This document shows positions 45,747-54,697 of a DNA stretch of 64,000 nt, piece by piece. Source of the stretch: Halalkalibaculum roseum (GTDB taxonomy: Bacteria > Bacteroidota > Rhodothermia > Balneolales > Balneolaceae); assembly GCF_011059145.1 (NCBI RefSeq), contig NZ_JAALLT010000003.1, positions 1 to 64,000 on the forward strand, written 5' to 3'. The position numbers were made by a program, and so were the translations under genes. Below the pieces are notes generated by a model, which was not told the origin of the DNA, ran no database searches, and was given only the letters and a program-made list of their open reading frames with translations. Numbering within the stretch: position 1 is the first letter of the stretch; the number at the start of each line of letters is the position of its first letter.

Positions 45747-45907
45747 TTTCTTACCACATAGATCCACAAGTTCCAATTAGTTCATACTAGAAGTCCAAAA
45801 TAGGACGTTTCGATTATACTTTTTGGCTTAGTGGTAACAAATCGGCTATTTCATCTTTTGCCCGAATAGATTTATAATCATTCATCTGATCAATAAAATT
45901 ATTTATC

Positions 45908-47506
45908 ATGTCTTTACTCACAATTGTTTTAAGTCTGTTTTTGAACCTCAACGCCTTTCATCAGCTCCCCCAACCCTCCAATGCAACTACGGTCCCTTCC
46001 TCAATCGAGCGTGCTACCGTTTATCTACAGGGTGCTCAGATTACACGTAAGGCAACGGTCCAGTTAAATTCAGGCAGCAACAGCATCATTTTCAATAATC
46101 TATCCAATATGCTCAATGAGCAGTCGATACAAATATCTTCGGATGTACCGGTTACCCTTCTTTCTGTTAGAAAAAGCGAGGCGGGAAATGATTACAGGAG
46201 TGAAAAGCTTGATTCTCTGGAATCCGAAAAAAAAGAACTTGAATCACAAATTGCGCTGAAACAAGCTGAACAATCCGTACTTGACCGTGAATTGAATATC
46301 CTACTTTCAAATCAAACACTTCGCGGTGAAAATGAAAAAATATCTGCCTTGGAAATTAAACAGGCAATGGAGTATTTCCGGGAAAAGCTGACAGAAATTG
46401 AGACTTCCCGAATTGATGTAAAAAAATCGTTACAGGAGGCACAGCAACAACTTAATGATATCAATAGCAGCATTAATGAATTACGCAGAAAATTGAGGCA
46501 ACAATCAGGTCAACTGATTGCTGAAATTGAATCTAACGGAAATAGGACTGTAAATTTTACCATCTCTTATTTTATTAGCAGCGCCGGTTGGTATCCCAGT
46601 TATGACGTTAGGGTTGAAAATATTGACCAACCGCTAGAGCTGACTTACAAAGCTAATATCTATCAGAATAGTGGAATAGATTGGAACAATGTACAGTTGT
46701 CGGTATCATCAGCTCAGCCACTTAGCTCAACCAATATCCCATCTATAGAACCTATCTATTTGCGATTCCTAGAAGCAGAAGCCAGACAACGCATGGAGGA
46801 TGCTTCTAAAATGGCACCACAGGCACTGGGTGAAGTTGTGGTAACGGGATATGGAAGTGAACTATCCGGAAGACCGGCTGTTTCTGTCAATCAGAACCAC
46901 ACAAGTTTTAGTTTTGATATTGAAACACCCTATACGGTATCAGGTGATGGCGATACCAGGACGGTTAGTGTTCAGAATCATTCACTCCCTGCCACCTACC
47001 GTTATTTTGCCATACCAAAAAACCAGGAAACTGCTTATTTAACAGCGCTACTAACTGATTGGGAAGATCTTAACCTCTTAAACGGGGAAGCCAACCTCTA
47101 TTTTGAAAAAACCTTTGTTGGTCAGGCACAAATCGAATCAAATGCCGTCAGTGATACCCTTCGGTTTTCTTTAGGGAAAGATGAAGGCATTGCAATTGAA
47201 CGCAATCGCCTGACAGAATTTTCTGAGAAAAATTTCTTTGGGAACCGGGTTCGGGAAACACGGGCCTGGGAACTGGTCATTCGAAACTCAAAAAATAAAG
47301 CTATTGAACTAACTCTGGTTGACCAAATACCTGTTTCCACAAACGAGGATATAGAAATAGACCTGCAGGAGCGTAGCGGGGCTTCTTTGAATGAAGATAC
47401 CGGTGAGCTAACCTGGACCCTTTCTATCCCGGCCGGCAGCTCGGTCTCCAGGCAGTTCCGATACCGGGTGGAGTACCCTACCGGTAAGCAAATTCGAGAA
47501 AAGTAA
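45908..47506 (+). CDS. MuiA-like DUF4139 domain protein
   Basis: The 532-aa protein has a signal-like start (MSLLTIVLSLFLNLNAF). An N-terminal DUF4140-type domain follows (SIERATVYLQGAQITRKATV, NSIIFNNLS), then a coiled coil (about 95-205, with repeated Glu/Gln/Leu), and a C-terminal DUF4139 domain (ISYFISSAGWYPSYDVRVEN to SVSRQFRYRVEYPTGK). This is the mucoidy-inhibitor MuiA group; the reaction is unknown. In the middle, ALGEVVVTGYGSELSGRP (307-324) looks like the plug junction of SusC-type proteins. It is predicted to be extracytoplasmic. Confidence 0.85.
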   Translation: MSLLTIVLSLFLNLNAFHQLPQPSNATTVPSSIERATVYLQGAQITRKATVQLNSGSNSIIFNNLSNMLNEQSIQISSDVPVTLLSVRKSEAGNDYRSEKLDSLESEKKELESQIALKQAEQSVLDRELNILLSNQTLRGENEKISALEIKQAMEYFREKLTEIETSRIDVKKSLQEAQQQLNDINSSINELRRKLRQQSGQLIAEIESNGNRTVNFTISYFISSAGWYPSYDVRVENIDQPLELTYKANIYQNSGIDWNNVQLSVSSAQPLSSTNIPSIEPIYLRFLEAEARQRMEDASKMAPQALGEVVVTGYGSELSGRPAVSVNQNHTSFSFDIETPYTVSGDGDTRTVSVQNHSLPATYRYFAIPKNQETAYLTALLTDWEDLNLLNGEANLYFEKTFVGQAQIESNAVSDTLRFSLGKDEGIAIERNRLTEFSEKNFFGNRVRETRAWELVIRNSKNKAIELTLVDQIPVSTNEDIEIDLQERSGASLNEDTGELTWTLSIPAGSSVSRQFRYRVEYPTGKQIREK

Positions 47507-48107
47507 GCACTTTGAAATTCAGATGATCTATTAATTAAAACTATCTGCTTAGCCATCGCTCTGCGGTGGTGCAATCATATCCCCGCTCTGCGGTCATAGG
47601 TGACAGGTCTCATTGTATGTTAATTGCAATTATCTATTTCAGCCATACCGTATTGGACGCAGAGTGTCCGTTGCCGCGTCATCCGCTGAGCAATTGACGA
47701 GAAAGAATGAAATTGACATTATAGATAAGCAATGAAGTTATTATCAAGAATATTGCCTTTAGAAGATCACTGCCTTCGCAGGGAGGGCCTATGAGGTCAA
47801 AAGACTTGATAGGATCTGCCCGCATTCGTTACGGGATCTTCTAAAGTTAAAATGAACAGAATGGAAAGTTCTAATAAAGAAGCTATACCTTCCGTTCTGA
47901 TTTAAAAACACCTCCCGCAAACAAAGACGCAAAAAGTTTCCAAATTTACCCGAATATTCATTAGCAACTCCCTCGCCAAAACTGTATTTTTGCATCGCCG
48001 GAAAATGCTATTTGAGTGACCTACTTTAGTTCAGCCACGCAGTTTTGAACTAATTAGTCAGCATTAGTTTTTTATTAAGTAAATCATCAACAAAAACAGA
48101 TATTACA
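47507..48107. other. Repeat-containing non-coding spacer
   Basis: About 600 nt lie between the MuiA-like gene and rsmB. An 11-nt direct repeat CGCTCTGCGGT occurs at 47557 and 47584. A 90-nt inverted-repeat element lies at 47757-47846. No gene similarity was seen. The rsmB promoter should be near the right end. Confidence 0.55.
47757..47846. repeat. Inverted-repeat element with 12-nt ends
   Basis: The arms CTTTAGAAGATC (47757-47768) and GATCTTCTAAAG (47835-47846) are perfect inverted copies 66 nt apart. The interior holds CTGCCTTCGCAGG, a small internal hairpin. The form resembles a small mobile-derived repeat. No similar copy was found in this window. Confidence 0.6.
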
Positions 48108-49427
48108 TTGGAAACTGAAGCAACTGCTCGTTCTGTCAGCGTAGAAATATTAATAGAATTTGATGAAAACGGAATTCTGGACTATTCCACAGCCAATGAA
48201 CTGGATACACGCGATCGGGCCGAAGTAAGGGAGTATGTACAGAACATACTACGGAAGCGCTCCTACCTTGATTTTTTGATTGATAATTTTTCCAATGTCA
48301 ATATTGAAGAGATGAAGCCCAGTCTCAAGAACATACTACGCCTGGGTATTTACGACATGATATACATGGACAGCACTCCTGATTATGCTGCCATCAACGA
48401 ATCGGTAGAAATTGCCAAGCTGATGCTCGGGCACCGTACCGGAGATCTTGTCAATGCCATTATGCGAAATCTACAGCGTGACGGTGATCAACTGCCCAAA
48501 CCGAAATTCAAAGATCGGACCAAGTTAGTTGCCACTACCTTCTCGCATCCCGAATGGCTAGTAAAACGCTGGAGCAAGCGCTTCGGAGAGCGGGAAGCTT
48601 TTCAACTGATGCAGGCGAATAATAAACGTCCGACCTATTACGTACGAGCCAACAACCTGCGCACAAAAACGGAAAACTTTAAACTGCGTATGACCAAAAA
48701 CGGCATTCAGTTTGAAGAAAGTGACTGGCTGCCGGGTTATTTCCGGGTGGATAGTGTGGCACCTTTTATCTCAAAAGGATGGCTCAGTAAAGGTTTCTGC
48801 CAGATCCAGGATATAGCGGCAGGCTTTGCCCCTACCCTTCTGGATCCGGAACCCGGTGAAACGATTTACGATCTATGTGCAGCTCCGGGTACCAAGAGCA
48901 TTATGATGTCAGATATGATGAATGCCGATGGAGACATCCTTGCAGTTGATATCTCTTCGGAGCGCCTGGATAAGCTTGCAGAAAGTGCTCTTGAGTATCA
49001 TGCTGAAAACATCAAAGTGCGCAGGGCTGACGTAACCGAACTTGAACTGGATGAAGCGGATGGCGTTCTGCTAGATGCACCTTGTACCGGCACCGGTGTA
49101 TTAAGCAAGCGCGCCGATCTGAGATGGCGCCGTGATGAAGAAGGTCTTGAAAGAGCCGTTGCTCAGCAGGAACAACTGTTAGACTCCGCAGCCAAGATGG
49201 TGAAAAAAGGTGGTCGACTGGTATACAGCACCTGTTCCCTGGAAGAGGAAGAAAACATGCAACAGGTTGCCAAGTTTCTTAAGAAACACAAAAATTTTGA
49301 ACTGGAACCGGTTGGCGGATACCTGCCAGATGAGGTCATCACTGAAGAGGGAAAAGCTTACCAAACCTTCCCCCACAAGCATAATTGTGACGGACACTTC
49401 GGGGTGAGGTTAAAACGAGTAAAATAG
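48108..49427 (+). CDS. rsmB: 16S rRNA m5C967 methyltransferase
   Basis: It methylates C967 of 16S rRNA. The N-terminal part (about 1-150) is the NusB-like RNA-binding domain, with LRLGIYDMIYMDSTPDYAAINE. The catalytic domain has LCAAPGTKSIMMSD for SAM, the first cysteine in DAPCTGTGVLSKRADLRW (about 326), and the catalytic STCSLEEEEN (about 376). The length of 439 aa is standard. The only suitable start is a TTG at 48108, since the next Met is far inside. Its TAG stop forms the first bases of a post-stop repeat. Confidence 0.93.
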   Translation: METEATARSVSVEILIEFDENGILDYSTANELDTRDRAEVREYVQNILRKRSYLDFLIDNFSNVNIEEMKPSLKNILRLGIYDMIYMDSTPDYAAINESVEIAKLMLGHRTGDLVNAIMRNLQRDGDQLPKPKFKDRTKLVATTFSHPEWLVKRWSKRFGEREAFQLMQANNKRPTYYVRANNLRTKTENFKLRMTKNGIQFEESDWLPGYFRVDSVAPFISKGWLSKGFCQIQDIAAGFAPTLLDPEPGETIYDLCAAPGTKSIMMSDMMNADGDILAVDISSERLDKLAESALEYHAENIKVRRADVTELELDEADGVLLDAPCTGTGVLSKRADLRWRRDEEGLERAVAQQEQLLDSAAKMVKKGGRLVYSTCSLEEEENMQQVAKFLKKHKNFELEPVGGYLPDEVITEEGKAYQTFPHKHNCDGHFGVRLKRVK

Positions 49428-49524
49428 AACACGGATAACGCATATCATAAGGATTTGCACAGTACAAATATTTACTAATTAAACAGTGCAAATACTTATG
49501 GTTCGCGCACCCCGCGTTCCATGC
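49425..49524 (+). repeat. Post-stop intergenic repeat overlapping the rsmB stop
   Basis: The repeat start TAGAACACGGATAACGC uses the rsmB stop codon TAG as its first three bases. An imperfect inverted repeat follows (AAGGATTTGCACAGTAC with CAGTGCAAATACTTATG) and the element ends CCCCGCGTTCCATG. Confidence 0.65.
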
Positions 49525-49600
49525 TTACACCCTTCTCTCCTTTTTATTATCTTAATTTTTAGAAAATTTTTGATCACCAGATAAAGCATATTTACCAATT

Positions 49601-52288
49601 TTGAATAACACAACAACCCGGCAGGAAATACCAAAGCAATACGAACCCAATGCTGTCGAGGAGAAGTGGTACAGCTTTTGGGAGGTTAATGGATTTTTTC
49701 ACTCTGAGCCTGATGAGCGTGAGTCCTACTCAATGGTCATACCTCCCCCCAATGTAACAGGCGTATTGCATATGGGACATATGCTCAATAATACCATTCA
49801 GGACGTATTGGTTCGCAGGGCGCGTATGCTTGGCAAAAATGCCTGTTGGGTTCCTGGAACAGATCACGCTTCTATTGCTACCGAAGCCAAGGTTGTCCAG
49901 AAATTGCGCAAGCAAGGTATTACCAAAGCGGATCTGAGCCGGGAAGAATTTCTCGAACACGCGTGGAACTGGACGGAGGAACACGGCGGTATTATCCTTC
50001 AGCAGCTTAAAAAACTGGGTGCATCCTGCGACTGGCAACGCACACGCTTCACGCTGGAGGATGACCTGTATGATGCTGTGATAGACTGCTTTATTGAACT
50101 TTATGATCGCGGTTATATTTACCGCGGAAAACGCATGATCAACTGGGACCCTGAAGCCCAAACAGCCCTTTCCGATGAGGAGGTTATTCACCGTGAAGTG
50201 CAATCCAAGCTTTATCATGTTCGCTATAAGATTAAAGGCGGGGATAACTGGGTTACCATTGCTACTACCCGTCCGGAAACCATACTTGCCGATACCGCAG
50301 TATGCGTGAACCCGAAGGATGAACGCTATCAGGATCTGGTGGGTAAAACAGCCATAGTACCTGTGGTCGAACGAGAAGTTCCTATCATAGCAGATGAATA
50401 TGTTGATATGGAATTCGGTACCGGATGCCTGAAAATTACCCCGGCGCATGACCAGAATGACTATGAAATCGGTCAGAAGCATGGCCTGGAAATCATTGAC
50501 ATGCTGAATCCTGACGGTACCCTAAGCGAGGCTGCAGAGCATTACGTCGGGGAAGACCGATTTGAAGCCCGTAAATCCATAATCAAGGCATTAAAAGATC
50601 GGGACCAGCTGGTAGAGACGGAAGAGATCAGCAACAAGGTCGGTTATTCGGAAAGAACCGATGCCGTAATAGAACCTCGCTTGTCGCTACAGTGGTTTTG
50701 TAAGATGGATGAGCTGGCCAAACCGGCCCTTGACAATGTGATGAACGACAATATTCAATTTCACCCGGCTAAATTTAAAAACTCCTACAGTCACTGGATG
50801 GAGAACATCCGGGATTGGTGTATATCACGTCAACTTTGGTGGGGACAGCGAATTCCCGCCTGGTACTATGGTGACGGTGCGGAAGAGTATGTAATAGCCA
50901 AGACCAAGGAAGAGGCTCTGAAAAAGGCTCGTAAAAAATCAGGCAATGATTTAGGCGAGAATGATATACGGCAGGATGAAGATGTGCTCGACACCTGGTT
51001 CTCTTCCTGGTTATGGCCCATTACCGTATTTGACGGTTTCAAAAATCCCGATAATGAAGAGATCAATTATTACTATCCCACTGATGATCTGGTTACAGCA
51101 CCTGAAATTATGTTCTTCTGGGTGGCACGAATGATCATTGCAGGCTACGAGTTCCGTGACGAAAAACCATTCAGCAACGTATACTACACCGGTATTGTTC
51201 GTGATAGCCAGCGCCGTAAGATGTCTAAATCTTTGGGCAACTCCCCGGATCCCCTGAAACTGATTGAGCAATATGGAGCGGACGGAGTTAGGGTAGGCAT
51301 GCTGTTCTCCTCTCCTGCAGGTAATGACCTGCTCTTTGAGGAGAATCTTTGTGAGCAAGGCAGAAATTTTGCCAACAAGATTTGGAATGCTTTTCGATTT
51401 CTGATGATGAACCGGGAGGAAGGAAAAGAGTACTCCTCACCACTTAAAATCGATGAGGATAACCTTGCTGACCGGTGGATGCTTTCCAGGCTCCATGAGA
51501 CCGTCAAAGCTATCAACAGCGACATGGAGTCATTTCGCATCAACGAAGCCCTGCGAAAAGTGTATTCCCTGGTTTGGGATGATTTTTGTGACTGGTACAT
51601 TGAGCTCATCAAGGCTGACGAACCCGGGGCAAAGATTCCTGAAGACAAACTGAATCGCGGGTTCCGTATCTTCGAGGAACTTATGAAGTTGCTGCACCCT
51701 TTCATGCCTTTCATTACCGAGGAGATCTGGCAGCGTATCGGAGATCGTGACACTAAAAATGCCATGATTGTTGCGCAATGGCCAGAACTGGATGAAAATG
51801 CTATATCAGAGACCGATTCCGATCTATTTTCTGCCATCCAAAGTACAATTTCCGCTATCAGGAATATCCGGGCAGAATTTAATGTCGGACCAAAAGCAGA
51901 GATCGATCTTAAGATCAAGGCAAAAAATGCAGACATTGCATCTGCTCTTCAAGACAATGAATGGATCTTTAGGAAGTTACAGAATATTGGCACTTTTGAG
52001 GTTTCAACAGAACTGAAAAAACCTTCTACGTCTGCTTCTGCTGTGGTAGAAGGATCCGAAATTTTTGTCCCCCTGGAAGGTCTTATAGACCTCGAGAAGG
52101 AACGTAAACGCATTGAAGATGAAATCGACCGTCTTAAAGGTTTTCTTAAATCCGTTAATAAAAAACTGGACAATGAACAGTTTGTAGAAAATGCTCCGGA
52201 AGAAGTAGTCCAGCGTGAACGAGACAAGAAAGACGACACTGAAACCAGCCTTAAAAAGCTGAACGAAATTTTACACGAATTGGAATAA
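49601..52288 (+). CDS. valS: Valyl-tRNA synthetase
   Basis: It charges tRNA-Val. The class I signature HMGHM begins at His57 (PPNVTGVLHMGHML), and the KMSKS loop begins at Lys540 (RKMSKSLGNSPDPL). The editing domain lies between them (IATTRPETILADTAVCVNP). The end (about 820-890) is a coiled coil typical of ValRS. The length is 895 aa. The start codon is TTG at 49601, the first codon that gives the usual N-terminus; no ATG lies nearby in frame. A post-stop repeat follows the TAA. Confidence 0.97.
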   Translation: MNNTTTRQEIPKQYEPNAVEEKWYSFWEVNGFFHSEPDERESYSMVIPPPNVTGVLHMGHMLNNTIQDVLVRRARMLGKNACWVPGTDHASIATEAKVVQKLRKQGITKADLSREEFLEHAWNWTEEHGGIILQQLKKLGASCDWQRTRFTLEDDLYDAVIDCFIELYDRGYIYRGKRMINWDPEAQTALSDEEVIHREVQSKLYHVRYKIKGGDNWVTIATTRPETILADTAVCVNPKDERYQDLVGKTAIVPVVEREVPIIADEYVDMEFGTGCLKITPAHDQNDYEIGQKHGLEIIDMLNPDGTLSEAAEHYVGEDRFEARKSIIKALKDRDQLVETEEISNKVGYSERTDAVIEPRLSLQWFCKMDELAKPALDNVMNDNIQFHPAKFKNSYSHWMENIRDWCISRQLWWGQRIPAWYYGDGAEEYVIAKTKEEALKKARKKSGNDLGENDIRQDEDVLDTWFSSWLWPITVFDGFKNPDNEEINYYYPTDDLVTAPEIMFFWVARMIIAGYEFRDEKPFSNVYYTGIVRDSQRRKMSKSLGNSPDPLKLIEQYGADGVRVGMLFSSPAGNDLLFEENLCEQGRNFANKIWNAFRFLMMNREEGKEYSSPLKIDEDNLADRWMLSRLHETVKAINSDMESFRINEALRKVYSLVWDDFCDWYIELIKADEPGAKIPEDKLNRGFRIFEELMKLLHPFMPFITEEIWQRIGDRDTKNAMIVAQWPELDENAISETDSDLFSAIQSTISAIRNIRAEFNVGPKAEIDLKIKAKNADIASALQDNEWIFRKLQNIGTFEVSTELKKPSTSASAVVEGSEIFVPLEGLIDLEKERKRIEDEIDRLKGFLKSVNKKLDNEQFVENAPEEVVQRERDKKDDTETSLKKLNEILHELE

Positions 52289-52289
52289 T

Positions 52290-52378
52290 TGAACACGTAT
52301 GAAGCGAATTCGGCAGATTTTCGCCGATTTAATATTGTACATCAAGAACGCTTTCAGCAGCTTACATCGTGTTTCTTA
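52290..52378 (+). repeat. Post-stop intergenic repeat after valS
   Basis: Beginning 2 nt after the valS stop, the spacer reads TGAACACGTATG, then GGCAGATTTTCGCCG, and ends CATCGTGTTTCTTA. The ends are inverted and the start matches the TAGAACACGG family loosely. Confidence 0.5.
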
Positions 52379-52399
52379 GTATTTAGAGAAAAGACTTAG

Positions 52400-54667
52400 A
52401 TGGCTAAAAAACCGTCATTTTTAAACGACCTTAATGAACGTCAGCAAAAGGCCGCTACCCATACTGACGGACCGCTCCTTATTGTGGCCGGCGCAGGCAG
52501 CGGCAAGACCCGTGTACTCACCTATCGTATCGCCTATCTCATTGAGCAGGGCAAAGCACATCCCGGCGAAATACTGGCACTGACCTTTACCAACAAGGCG
52601 GCCCGTGAGATGAAGGAGCGCATTCAGAAACTGATCGGCGATGAAGCCAAGAAGCTATGGATGGGTACCTTTCACTCGGTATTTTCAAAGATCCTACGTT
52701 TTGAGGCCGAAAAAATCGGTTTCACTTCCAATTATTCGATTTATGATACAGACGATTCCCAGAATGCGATCAAACAGATTTTGCGGGAGAACAATTACGA
52801 TCCCAAGGAGATCCAGCCAAGAACTATCCATCGCCGTATCAGTGATGCCAAAAACCAGCTGATTCTGCCCGGTCAGTATAAAGAACGGTTCGTTCATAGT
52901 ACCCTGGATGATATAACAGCTCGAATCTATGGCATGTATGTGGAACGATTGAAGCATAACAATGCCATGGATTTTGATGACCTGCTCATAAAACCTATAC
53001 AGTTATTCAGCGAGCATGAGGATGTACTTGAAAAATACCAGGATCGTTATAAATATATCCTCATTGACGAGTACCAGGATACCAATCATGCCCAGTATAA
53101 AGTGACTAATATGCTGGCCAAAAAATATAAGAACCTGTGTGTGGTCGGTGACGATGCCCAAAGTATTTACTCATTTCGCGGGGCTGATATCACCAACATC
53201 CTTAATTTCAAGGAGGATTATGAAAATGCCGTTGAGATTCCTCTCGAACAAAATTACCGTTCTACCAAAGCCATTTTAAAAGCGGCCGATTCTATAATTA
53301 AACAAAATACCGGGCAGCTTGAGAAAACCTTGTGGACTGATAACGATACAGGTGAAACCATAACCGTCCTTGATAACTATGACGAGCGAGACGAAGCCAA
53401 CCGGGTAGCCAATTATATCAACGAACTGAAGATGCGCAAAGGCTACCAGTTCAATGATTTTGCCATTTTATACCGTACCAACTACCAGAGCAGGGTTTTT
53501 GAAGAGACACTTCGCAGAAAAGGCATTACCTACCAACTGGTAGGCGGGCTCTCTTTTTATCAGCGAAAGGAAATTAAGGATGTTCTTGCATATCTGACGC
53601 TACTGTCAAACCCCGATGACGACACCAACCTACTTCGAATCATAAACGAACCGTCACGGGGTATCGGTAACAAATCACTCCATGACCTGACTTCGACTGC
53701 AAGGCAAACCGGCCAGTCCTTATGGAGGATTCTGAAAAATGTTGAAGATGCCAATCTCTACAAACCGGCCGAAAACAGCGTCAAAGAGTTTGTCGACATG
53801 ATCCAGGAGTTGAAAGCGGATCTTAAAAATAATGTCTCCCTGACCGATGTAACTAAAAAGTTGCTGAAGAAATCAGGCTACATGAAGTCGCTGGTTGAGG
53901 AAAACTCTCCTAAATCCATGACACGTAGGGAGAACATCATCGAACTTCAGAATGCCATCTCCTACTTCGAAAAGAATACCAAGAATCCAAAGCTTAGCTC
54001 ATTTCTGCAGGAGATAAGCCTTATTACCGATACCGATAAATATGATGAAGACAAGCCGGCGGTTACCCTCATGACTGTTCATGCTGCTAAAGGATTGGAG
54101 TTTCCGGTTGTATTTGTAGTCGGACTTGAAGAGGAGCTGTTCCCTGTAGGCAGCCGTAATTATGAGGACGTAAATATCGAGGAAGAACGTCGGCTATTTT
54201 ATGTAGCTATCACGCGTGCGGAAGACCAACTCTTTTTCAGTCACTGCAGGTCTCGCTACAAATATGGGGAAGAAAAGCCCATGATGCGCTCGCGTTTCCT
54301 GGATGAGGTAAGTTCTGATGTGGTAAGAACGGAAACCGGATCCACCATCAACCAGAATAAATCACGCTTTTCAAATGGCAGTTCGGATTCGGAATACGAC
54401 GGCAATACCAAAGTGGAATACGACTGGAAAAAGCCACTTTACAACAAAAATAATCGCAATTCCAACCAAGGTACTACCATTCACTATGATAATCCCGATG
54501 AAGATCCCTTTCAGGTGGGTGCCAAGGTTGAACACAGCGTATTCGGTCCGGGTAAAATCATAAACAGAACAGGCCATGGCGAAAGGACCAAAGTTGTTGT
54601 ATTTTTCAAAGACCGAGGTCGAAAAACATTGATGCTCAGGGTGGCAAAATTAAGTGTGATCGGCTAA
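52400..54667 (+). CDS. pcrA: UvrD/PcrA-type DNA helicase
   Basis: This superfamily 1 helicase unwinds DNA 3' to 5' in repair and replication-conflict handling. Motifs seen include Walker A AGAGSGKT (30-37), LTFTNKAAREMKERI, DEYQDTNHAQY, GDDAQSIYSFRGAD, LEQNYRST, and VTLMTVHAAKGLEFPVVFVVGLE. LFYVAITRAEDQLF is also present. At 755 aa it has the PcrA/UvrD length and a C-terminal Tudor-like extension (FGPGKIINRTGHGERTKVVV). UvrD and PcrA cannot be separated without a tree. It starts with ATG 111 nt after valS. Confidence 0.93.
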   Translation: MAKKPSFLNDLNERQQKAATHTDGPLLIVAGAGSGKTRVLTYRIAYLIEQGKAHPGEILALTFTNKAAREMKERIQKLIGDEAKKLWMGTFHSVFSKILRFEAEKIGFTSNYSIYDTDDSQNAIKQILRENNYDPKEIQPRTIHRRISDAKNQLILPGQYKERFVHSTLDDITARIYGMYVERLKHNNAMDFDDLLIKPIQLFSEHEDVLEKYQDRYKYILIDEYQDTNHAQYKVTNMLAKKYKNLCVVGDDAQSIYSFRGADITNILNFKEDYENAVEIPLEQNYRSTKAILKAADSIIKQNTGQLEKTLWTDNDTGETITVLDNYDERDEANRVANYINELKMRKGYQFNDFAILYRTNYQSRVFEETLRRKGITYQLVGGLSFYQRKEIKDVLAYLTLLSNPDDDTNLLRIINEPSRGIGNKSLHDLTSTARQTGQSLWRILKNVEDANLYKPAENSVKEFVDMIQELKADLKNNVSLTDVTKKLLKKSGYMKSLVEENSPKSMTRRENIIELQNAISYFEKNTKNPKLSSFLQEISLITDTDKYDEDKPAVTLMTVHAAKGLEFPVVFVVGLEEELFPVGSRNYEDVNIEEERRLFYVAITRAEDQLFFSHCRSRYKYGEEKPMMRSRFLDEVSSDVVRTETGSTINQNKSRFSNGSSDSEYDGNTKVEYDWKKPLYNKNNRNSNQGTTIHYDNPDEDPFQVGAKVEHSVFGPGKIINRTGHGERTKVVVFFKDRGRKTLMLRVAKLSVIG

Positions 54668-54697
54668 ACGCTCTCATTTCCGATTAATAATCAATTA

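Noticed and set aside
47507-48107. CRISPR array in a repeat-rich spacer
   Set aside because: There are only two 11-nt direct repeats and one inverted repeat; no regular repeat-spacer pattern and no cas genes.
49730-50482. Long open frame on the minus strand (250 codons) inside valS
   Set aside because: It lies fully opposite a certain synthetase gene and shows no family similarity or start site; it is a shadow.
51184-51936. Second 250-codon minus-strand frame inside valS
   Set aside because: Serine/arginine-rich shadow of the true gene with no motif.
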